A program made the translations under genes and the position numbers. DNA of 42,507 bases from Chloroflexota bacterium (GTDB taxonomy: Bacteria; Chloroflexota; UBA6077; FW602-bin22): the NCBI GenBank assembly GCA_016875715.1, contig VGOZ01000025.1, forward strand, positions 1-42,507, read 5' to 3'. Below are positions 37,053 through 42,507 of this stretch, piece after piece (the stretch's first letter is position 1; the number at the start of each line of letters is the position of its first letter). The notes below the pieces were generated by a model that did no database searches, was not told where the DNA came from, and saw nothing but the letters and a program-made list of their open reading frames with translations.

Positions 37053-37290
37053 CAAAAAACCCGTCCCCGAAAAGGGACGGGTCTCTCTGCCCGCGGTTCC
37101 ACCCTGGTTGGAGGTCGCGATCGCCGCGACTTCCCGCTCAGTGGCGCTCTATCGGTCGCCAACCGTCCCGTCGCCGGAATACGCTCGGGGGCGAGTTCAC
37201 GAGAGGCCGCCGCCGGTTCTCACCTGTCCCGGCTCGCTGGAGGCGGACGCCGCGCTACTACTCCCCGTCGAAGCGGAGTCTTCTGCTTTG
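37053..37290 (-). promoter_or_regulatory. T-box riboswitch (apparent Leu, CUC specifier)
   Basis: The minus strand has the T-box consensus GGGTGGAACCGCGGG (37090-37104), then a terminator hairpin ACCCGTCCC-TTTTCG-GGGACGGGT followed by TTTTTTG (37053-37082). An upstream stem I region has GGGGAGTAGTAG and GAACTCGC (37191-37198), whose CTC at 37193-37195 reads as a leucine specifier codon. Uncharged tRNA-Leu would pair with it and let transcription proceed into ilvB. The stem I 5' boundary is approximate. Confidence 0.9.
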
Positions 37291-37537
37291 TGGCGCACTC
37301 TATCAGCGGGCCGCCGCGGCGGTCAACCGATTCCGAGTGGGGCGCCTCGGGCGATGGGTGGCTCGGGCGACCGACTGAGCCGTCTTGCTGCAGCAGCCTG
37401 GAACTCTGCACCGACCAGACCGCCAGCCAGCCCAACCCGTAGAGCAGGAGCAGTCCGATGAACGTCAGCCGCAGACGCGAGTCGGCGTAGCGGAGAACGG
37501 CGGCGAGCCGCGCCCTTACCGGGGCGTCGTCCGCCAT
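37220..37537 (-). CDS. Possible small membrane protein overlapping the T-box leader
   Basis: The open frame could encode about 105 residues: an amphipathic N-terminus, one hydrophobic helix (about 27-47; IGLLLLYGLGWLAVW) and a polar tail. ATG at 37537 is one possible start; a longer frame opens at 37600. Its 3' half runs through the T-box promoter and stem I, so the tail may be fortuitous. Nothing recognisable is present. It is the only candidate gene in the 650-base stretch between ilvB and the MFS gene. Confidence 0.3.
   Translation of the reverse strand: MADDAPVRARLAAVLRYADSRLRLTFIGLLLLYGLGWLAVWSVQSSRLLQQDGSVGRPSHPSPEAPHSESVDRRGGPLIECATKQKTPLRRGVVARRPPPASRDR
37297..37326 (-). promoter_or_regulatory. 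Putative promoter of the T-box/ilv-leu operon
   Basis: TTGACC (37321-37326) on the minus strand is followed after 16 nt by GATAGAGT (37297-37304), a weak -10, just before the stem I sequence of the T-box. Confidence 0.45.
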
Positions 37538-37661
37538 CGGCCAGTCGCTCGGCATACCCGGCGTCGATGTGCCCAAAAGTCGGAGCCGCTGGCCCCCCAC
37601 GGGCGGCGAGCCTTGGCGCGTCAGTTGGAGGCGAGAAGCCTGGATGCCGGTGAATGGCTGA

Positions 37662-37667
37662 TACTAT
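37662..37667 (+). promoter_or_regulatory. Putative -10 box of the MFS gene (leaderless)
   Basis: TACTAT ends 9 nt before the ATG at 37677. No good ribosome site precedes that ATG, consistent with a leaderless message. Confidence 0.35.
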
Positions 37668-37676
37668 GGCGCCGCG

Positions 37677-38861
37677 ATGCCGCGCGAGCGTCTGTTCCTT
37701 CTCGCGGGCTTCTTCTTCGGCTCGTTTGGCTGGAACGTCTGCTGGCCCTTCCTACCGTTGCGCGTTCAGGATGTGGGGGTCGGCGGTCTGGCCGAGGTCG
37801 CGCGTATCTCCGGATACATCGCGGGTGGTTCGAACCTCATCACGGCCGTGCTCGCGCCGTGGTGGAGCATGGCCGGGGAACGATGGGGTTTCCGGCGACA
37901 GGTGATCCGCGCCCACCTGGGTATGGGCACGGCGATGGGAGCGATCGGCCTGGCGCGCGTGCCGCTCGAACTCGTCGGCGCGGGCGCACTGCTGGGAATG
38001 CTCGGCGGGAACTACCCCCACTACATGGCGCTGGTCGCCATGCGCGCAGCGCCGAACGAAGTCGGTCGAGTCATCGGCGACCTCCAGGCCGCCGGCCAGT
38101 TCGGTGCGACGCTGGGGCCGCTCCTCGGCGGCGCGATCGCCAGCCAGTTCGGGGTCCCGGTCGCATTCTTCGCCGCGACCGCGATCTCCTTCGGCGCCGC
38201 CCTGATGATCGCTACCCAGGTCACCCCGGATCGCGGCCTCGGTCGTGCCCGCGAAGAGTCCGGCGGTCTGCGCGATTCGCTCCGCGACCCGCGTACCCGC
38301 TGGCTGATGGCGATCCTCGTAGTCGGCGACGCCGGTATTCAGGGACTGCGCCCGCTGATCCCGATCGTGATCGCCACGCGGACCGACAACCCGGGCGAGA
38401 TCGCGGCCGTGACAGGGATCGGCGCGACAATGGTCACCGGCGGCGGCATCCTCTCCGCCCTCACTCTCGGTCGAGCGGCGAAGAACATCCATCCCCGGCG
38501 TATCCTGATCGTGTCTCTCCCCGTGGCATGCCTGTTCGCGGCGGCGATCCCCTTCGCGACCTCCATCCCGCTCCTGGTGGGGGTCTGGACGCTGCTCGGC
38601 ATCGCCGGGGGCGCAATCTCGCCGTGCGTCTTCGCCTGGCTTGGCCGAAACGGTGCCGGCGGGTCTGGATTCGCCCTCCTCGCGAGCACCAGTATGCTCG
38701 GGTTCGCGATCGGCCCGGCATTGATGGGTCAACTGACCGTCTATGGGCTCGATCTGCCCTTTTACGGGGCGGCGGCCCTCGCGACGGTGACCATCGCGCT
38801 CATCGCGTTGTATCGCGATCGGGCCGGTATAATTGCGCCCGGTGATCCCCGATCTCCGTGA
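37677..38861 (+). CDS. MFS transporter (MdtG-like multidrug efflux type)
   Basis: This 394-residue membrane protein has about twelve hydrophobic segments in two halves joined by a hydrophilic loop around residues 185-205. The N-terminus (CWPFLPLRVQDVGV) resembles MdtG-type drug:proton antiporters. A GGNYPHYMALV segment lies after helix 4, and the helix-5 region (QAAGQFGATLGPLLGGAI) fits the antiporter motif C (G-x8-G-x3-G-P-x2-G-G). Substrate unknown. The end overlaps the next gene by 20 nt or more, depending on the start of that gene. Confidence 0.9.
   Translation: MPRERLFLLAGFFFGSFGWNVCWPFLPLRVQDVGVGGLAEVARISGYIAGGSNLITAVLAPWWSMAGERWGFRRQVIRAHLGMGTAMGAIGLARVPLELVGAGALLGMLGGNYPHYMALVAMRAAPNEVGRVIGDLQAAGQFGATLGPLLGGAIASQFGVPVAFFAATAISFGAALMIATQVTPDRGLGRAREESGGLRDSLRDPRTRWLMAILVVGDAGIQGLRPLIPIVIATRTDNPGEIAAVTGIGATMVTGGGILSALTLGRAAKNIHPRRILIVSLPVACLFAAAIPFATSIPLLVGVWTLLGIAGGAISPCVFAWLGRNGAGGSGFALLASTSMLGFAIGPALMGQLTVYGLDLPFYGAAALATVTIALIALYRDRAGIIAPGDPRSP
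38828..38833 (+). promoter_or_regulatory. Perfect -10 box inside the MFS gene end (leaderless promoter)
   Basis: TATAAT lies 8 nt before the GTG at 38842, inside the 3' end of the MFS gene. The predicted start of the RNA falls at or next to this GTG. The -35 region is weak. Confidence 0.4.
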
Positions 38862-40107
38862 GTCGGGTTCTCCGCTCAGGGATGCCGCTCCTGCCGGTCA
38901 GAGCCGGAGCGACGGCGAGACGGACGAGGCCATCCGGCGGCGCGCCAGACTCGCCTGGGCGGTCCTCCTCGGCTCGTTCGCGCTGTTCCTGATCGCGCTC
39001 GGCGGCCTGATCTACGGGGCGACCTGGTATCGCGCCACCTCGCTGAGCGCGCGGGATGTTGTCCTCGATCAGATCATCGGCGGAACGGTGCTGTTTCAGA
39101 CCGAGGAATCCATTCGGGAATCGGTCGCATCCCGGGGAATGGCGCTCAGCGAGGGCGATCGCATCCGGACGACGGGCGACGGGCAGGCGCTCCTGTCCCT
39201 GCCGGACGGATCCGTGGTGCGGCTGTGGCCCAACTCGCTCGTCCAGGTCCGACAGGCGCGCAGTTCGACGTATACCGAGGGCCAGAGCGTCGTGGTCTTG
39301 GGCCACCTCACCGGTCACATCCGGATCGATGTCTCGGTAAGTCCCACGTTGGAGCGCCGCTTCGAGGTCCAGACGCCGCAGGGACGCGCCCTGCTCCGCG
39401 AGGGTAGCTACCGCTTCGACGTGGGCCCGCAGGGGACCGAGATGGCGGTGCGGACGGGTTCCGCGTCGGTCACCGCATTCACGACAACGGTCGAAGCGCT
39501 GCGCCAGGAGCGCGTCATCATCGAGCGGAACGCGGCGCCCACCGTGCCCATGCCGGCCGTGCGCAACCTGCTCGAGAACGGGGACTTCCGACGCGGCTTC
39601 ACCGGCTGGCAGATCGGCAGTCGGAACGAAGAGGACGGAGTGCCCGGCCAGGTCCAGCTCGTGGAGGAGGATGGCCGCTACGTCGCGCGGTTCCGCCGTA
39701 CGAGCAGCCAGAAACATGGTGAGGCCTTCATTCACCAGACGATCAACCGGGACGTCCGCGATGAGACCGTGCTGACGGTGACATTCGACGCGCGGGTAAC
39801 CAGTCATTCGCTCTCGGGTGGCGGGGTCCTCGGCACGGAGTATCCGCTGCTCGTGCGCGTGCGTTATCTCGACGAGTTCGGCAGCCAGACGGCGATCGTG
39901 CGCGGGCTCTATACCGCCAACCCGAGCGGCAACCCGACGACCCGCGGTACTCTGATCCCCGCCAATCAGTGGATGCCCGTGTCGGTGAACCTGTTCGACG
40001 AGCGGACGGTCCAGCCGAGGCCGGCGTTCCTGCTCTGGATCGAGATAGAGGCGAGCGGCTGGGAGTTTGAATCGCGGGTGACCGGGGTGCAGATTCTGGC
40101 GGAATGA
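38842..40107 (+). CDS. FecR-domain membrane protein with C-terminal beta-sandwich
   Basis: The roughly 421-residue protein has a cytoplasmic N-terminus, one transmembrane helix (about 36-58), a FecR-type domain (about 100-210; GDRIRTTGDGQALLSLPDGS, then VQTPQGRALLREGSYRF) and a C-terminal jelly-roll-like domain (about 235-420; NLLENGDFRRGFTGWQIG), which resembles carbohydrate-binding modules of family CBM4/6/22 type. It should face the cell exterior. I prefer GTG 38842 over TTG 38833 because the TATAAT box overlaps the latter. It probably senses or binds a surface polymer. Confidence 0.8.
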   Translation: MIPDLRESGSPLRDAAPAGQSRSDGETDEAIRRRARLAWAVLLGSFALFLIALGGLIYGATWYRATSLSARDVVLDQIIGGTVLFQTEESIRESVASRGMALSEGDRIRTTGDGQALLSLPDGSVVRLWPNSLVQVRQARSSTYTEGQSVVVLGHLTGHIRIDVSVSPTLERRFEVQTPQGRALLREGSYRFDVGPQGTEMAVRTGSASVTAFTTTVEALRQERVIIERNAAPTVPMPAVRNLLENGDFRRGFTGWQIGSRNEEDGVPGQVQLVEEDGRYVARFRRTSSQKHGEAFIHQTINRDVRDETVLTVTFDARVTSHSLSGGGVLGTEYPLLVRVRYLDEFGSQTAIVRGLYTANPSGNPTTRGTLIPANQWMPVSVNLFDERTVQPRPAFLLWIEIEASGWEFESRVTGVQILAE

Positions 40108-40116
40108 TCCCGCCAG
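40096..40116. terminator. Hairpin between converging FecR-like and rel genes
   Basis: CTGGCGG-AATGATC-CCGCCAG, a perfect 7-bp stem with the TGA stop of the upstream gene in its loop, sits in the 14-nt gap region between converging genes. It lacks a U tract. Confidence 0.35.
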
Positions 40117-40121
40117 GCGCC

Positions 40122-42329
40122 TCAATTGGTCTCGCGATTGACGGAGAGGACGCCGCGAATGCCCTCGAGCCGCGCCAGGATCCGGCCGAACGCCTGGATA
40201 TCGGCGATCTCCAGCGTCGCGGTGATGGTGCAGGTCCGATCGGGGTGGCTCTGCGAGAGAACGCTGCTCATATTGATGCGCTCATCAGCGACGACCGCGG
40301 CGACATCCCGCATCAGCCCGTCGCGATCCCAGGCCTCGACCCGAATCTTGATCGGGTAGAGCGAGCGGGTCTGACCCCATTGGACCGCGATTAGCCGGGC
40401 GCGTTCATCCTTGTGGGCGATATTGGGGCAGTTGTCTCGGTGCACCGTCACCCCCGTGCCGCGGGTGACATACCCCACGATCGGTTCGTTCGGCACCGGT
40501 GCGCAGCAGGGCGCGAGGCGCGTGAGAAGGTCTCCTACCCCGGCGACGGTCACGCCGCCCGGGCTGGGCGCACGGGTCGGCCGCGGCGTCACGATCGTGG
40601 CCGGCGCGGGCTGCTGGTCGCCGAGGAGACGCATGGCGATCGACTGCGGACTCAGTTCTCCACAGCCGATCGCGACGAGGAAGTCGTCCAGGCGCTCGAA
40701 CTTGAATAATGCGGCAAGATCCTCGTGACTCGTCTTGCTCAGACCGACCCGGGCGAGCTCCTTCTCGAGGAACTCTCGACCTCGGGCAAGATTCTCCTCG
40801 CGCTGCTGTCGGCGGAACCACTGGCGGATCTTCTCGCGCGCGTGGGCCGTACGAACGTAGTTGAGATGGGGATTCAGCCAGTCCCGGCTGGGCGCCTTCG
40901 GCGTCTTGGAGGTCTGAATCTCGACGATGTCGCCGTTGTGGAGCGGCGTATCAAGGCCGACAAGGCGATTGTTGACACGCGCGCCGGTGCAGCGATGGCC
41001 GATATCGGTGTGGATGCGATAGGCGAAATCGAGCGGGGTCGATCCGGCCGGCAGCTCGCGGATCTCACCCCGGGGCGTGAAGACGTATACCTGATCGCGG
41101 AATACGTCGGCTTTGAGTGACTCAACGAACTCCTCGGCGCCACCCACGACGTCCGACTGCCAGTCGAGCAACTGGCGCAACCAGGCGATCTTCTGCTCGT
41201 ATTTGACGTCGCGCCCCTTCGCACCCTCCTTATACCGCCAGTGCGCGGCGATGCCGTACTCGGCGCTGACGTGCATGTCCCGGGTGCGGATCTGCACCTC
41301 GAGCGGACGCCCCTCCGGTCCGAAGACTGTGGTGTGGAGCGACTGATACATGCTGTCCTTGGGGTTGGCGATGTAGTCGTCGAACTGCCCGGCGATGGGG
41401 CGCCAGAGCTGGTGGACGATCCCCAGCGCGTGGTAGCAGTCCAGGTCGGTCTCGACGATGATCCGGATGGCGAGAAGGTCGTAGATGTTCGCGAATTCGA
41501 CGCCGCGCACCTGCATCTTGCGCCAGATGCTGTAGATGTGCTTCGGCCGGCCGGCGACCTCGGCGGCGATGTGCGCCTGGGCGAGAACCTGCTTGAGCTG
41601 ACTGGAGACCTGGGCGATGTACCGCTCGCGCTGGGCGCGGCGTGACTGGAGTCGACGCGCGATATCCCGGTACGTCTCCGGTTCGAGGTGGCGGAACGCG
41701 AGGTCTTCGAGCTCCCATTTGATCTGCCAGATGCCGAGTCGGCTGGCCAGGGGCGCGAAGATGTCCATCGTCTCCTGGGCGATCCGCCGGCGCGAGGCGG
41801 GTGCGAGAAAGTCCAGCGTGCGCATGTTGTGGAGACGGTCCGCCAGACGGATGAGCACCACCCGGATGTCGTCGGCCATCGCGAGGAACATCTTGCGGAC
41901 GCTCTCGGCGGCGACCTCGTCGCGCGAGCCGCCGCGCTGGCCCGATTCCCCCAGGCGCTCCTCTGCGGCACGCAACTTCGTGACTCCGTCGACTAGTGCG
42001 GCGATGGGCGCCCCGAACTCTTTCTTAAGATCCGCGAGCGTCGTCGTCGTGTCCTCGGCGACATCGTGCAGGAGCGCGGCGATCAGGACGTCCGCATCCA
42101 TCCGAAGGTCGCCGAGGATGACCGCCACCGCGACCGGGTGGACGATGTATGGCTCGCCCGATTTGCGCCGCTGATCGCCGTGCGCGCGTACGGAGAACAC
42201 ATAGGCACGCTCAATCCGCGCGCGGTCGGCCGGGGTGAAGAGACCTTCGATCTTCTCCCGTAACTCGCGCCGTGGGCCATCGTCGACGGCCGTGGGCGGG
42301 GCGGCGATCGCGCCTATCGCCGGCTCCAT
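40122..42329 (-). CDS. rel: Bifunctional (p)ppGpp synthetase/hydrolase, RelA/SpoT family
   Basis: The 735-residue protein has the HD hydrolase domain (about 35-190; YIVHPVAVAVILG, then AALLHDVAED), the synthetase domain (about 230-370; EYGIAAHWRYKEG), a TGS domain (about 395-455; VFTPRGEIRELPAGSTPLDFAYRIHTD), a Cys-containing zinc-finger-like segment (LAPCCAPVP and HRDNCPN) and a C-terminal ACT domain (about 655-735). Domains are complete, so both (p)ppGpp making and breaking are expected. The ATG at 42329 is preferred over GTG 42365, because TATACT ends 11 nt before it. Confidence 0.94.
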   Translation of the reverse strand: MEPAIGAIAAPPTAVDDGPRRELREKIEGLFTPADRARIERAYVFSVRAHGDQRRKSGEPYIVHPVAVAVILGDLRMDADVLIAALLHDVAEDTTTTLADLKKEFGAPIAALVDGVTKLRAAEERLGESGQRGGSRDEVAAESVRKMFLAMADDIRVVLIRLADRLHNMRTLDFLAPASRRRIAQETMDIFAPLASRLGIWQIKWELEDLAFRHLEPETYRDIARRLQSRRAQRERYIAQVSSQLKQVLAQAHIAAEVAGRPKHIYSIWRKMQVRGVEFANIYDLLAIRIIVETDLDCYHALGIVHQLWRPIAGQFDDYIANPKDSMYQSLHTTVFGPEGRPLEVQIRTRDMHVSAEYGIAAHWRYKEGAKGRDVKYEQKIAWLRQLLDWQSDVVGGAEEFVESLKADVFRDQVYVFTPRGEIRELPAGSTPLDFAYRIHTDIGHRCTGARVNNRLVGLDTPLHNGDIVEIQTSKTPKAPSRDWLNPHLNYVRTAHAREKIRQWFRRQQREENLARGREFLEKELARVGLSKTSHEDLAALFKFERLDDFLVAIGCGELSPQSIAMRLLGDQQPAPATIVTPRPTRAPSPGGVTVAGVGDLLTRLAPCCAPVPNEPIVGYVTRGTGVTVHRDNCPNIAHKDERARLIAVQWGQTRSLYPIKIRVEAWDRDGLMRDVAAVVADERINMSSVLSQSHPDRTCTITATLEIADIQAFGRILARLEGIRGVLSVNRETN

Positions 42330-42340
42330 ACCTTCGCCGC

Positions 42341-42346
42341 AGTATA
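42341..42346 (-). promoter_or_regulatory. Putative -10 box of rel
   Basis: TATACT on the minus strand, 11 nt before the ATG at 42329. A perfect TTGACA (42371-42376) lies upstream but 24 nt away, so it is not a clean pair. Confidence 0.35.
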
Positions 42347-42424
42347 GATACTGATCTGGGGGCACGGGCGTGTCAAGGGATGTCGTGTGGCTTTCGGATA
42401 CCTAAAGTGAGTTCCCGGTGGAAT

Positions 42425-42507
42425 CTACACGCCGGCGAGGGTCAGGTCGTCGCGGTCCAGGGCGGTGAAGCCGTAGACGGTGGGCGGGTTGGTGGCGGGA
42501 GTGACCT
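42425..42507 (-). CDS. C-terminal fragment of an unidentified protein (cut by right edge)
   Basis: The minus strand has an open frame of 26 codons from the window end to a TAG at 42425, reading PTVYGFTALDRDDLTLAGV at the end. It is too short to identify, but the length and composition are compatible with a real gene end. It could be chance in GC-rich DNA. Confidence 0.35.
   Translation of the reverse strand, partial: VTPATNPPTVYGFTALDRDDLTLAGV

Noticed and set aside
35782-37461. 559-residue plus-strand frame
   Set aside because: Antisense to ilvB and the T-box leader.
38800-40125. 441-residue minus-strand frame
   Set aside because: Antisense to the FecR-like gene, which has a clear transmembrane helix and FecR motifs.

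Overview
GC-rich bacterial chromosome segment, densely packed with genes in long, mostly minus-strand operons. The organism is probably a member of the Chloroflexota, perhaps near Thermomicrobia/Sphaerobacter. This is an inference from high GC, frequent GTG/TTG starts, a leucine-type T-box leader, and a two-copy 'FGYP...QYFQRARFEW' repeat that I associate with Chloroflexota secreted proteins. No tRNA, rRNA, CRISPR array or insertion sequence was seen.

Layout, left to right. (1) Positions 2-3224, plus strand: a carbohydrate-type ABC importer (solute-binding protein cut by the left edge, then two permeases). (2) 3240-11027, minus: a six-gene operon transcribed as 810-aa exported protein, ABC ATPase, ABC permease, 524-aa helical membrane protein, MoxR ATPase, DUF58 protein. 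Its ABC ATPase lacks several catalytic residues. (3) 11147-13024, minus: zinc-ribbon protein, membrane J-domain protein, iron-type alcohol dehydrogenase. (4) 13269-14030, plus: a NarL-type regulator whose receiver domain lacks the usual acidic pair, preceded by two palindromes. (5) 14041-15776, minus: an HtrA protease, then a 99-aa paralogue of ribosomal protein S10/NusE that lacks the ribosome-binding loop. (6) 15885-23919, minus: MarR regulator, HlyD-like adaptor, MacB-like ATPase and permease, exported repeat/propeller protein, OmpR-type regulator and histidine kinase, which look like one efflux and envelope-sensing operon. (7) 23991-28006: metallo-amidohydrolase, recO, parB, and a divergent short-chain dehydrogenase. 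(8) 28170-37326, minus: branched-chain amino-acid operon ilvB-ilvN-ilvC-leuA-leuB-cimA plus a sugar isomerase-like gene, led by a T-box with an apparent Leu (CUC) specifier. (9) 37677-40107, plus: MFS transporter and FecR-like membrane protein. (10) 40122-42329, minus: bifunctional RelA/SpoT. A C-terminal gene fragment touches the right edge.

The most unusual object is the S10 paralogue at 14041-14340. It keeps the S10 globular core but replaces the segment equivalent to E. coli S10 residues 46-69 (24 residues) with 9 residues. That loop inserts into the 30S subunit, and it is the part removed in engineered S10 variants that still work with NusB in antitermination. A natural, ribosome-independent NusE-like transcription factor is therefore plausible. 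Other points worth checking are the degenerate ABC ATPase, the atypical response regulator, parS-like half sites, and a recurrent pattern of -10 boxes 8-11 nt before start codons, which suggests leaderless transcripts.
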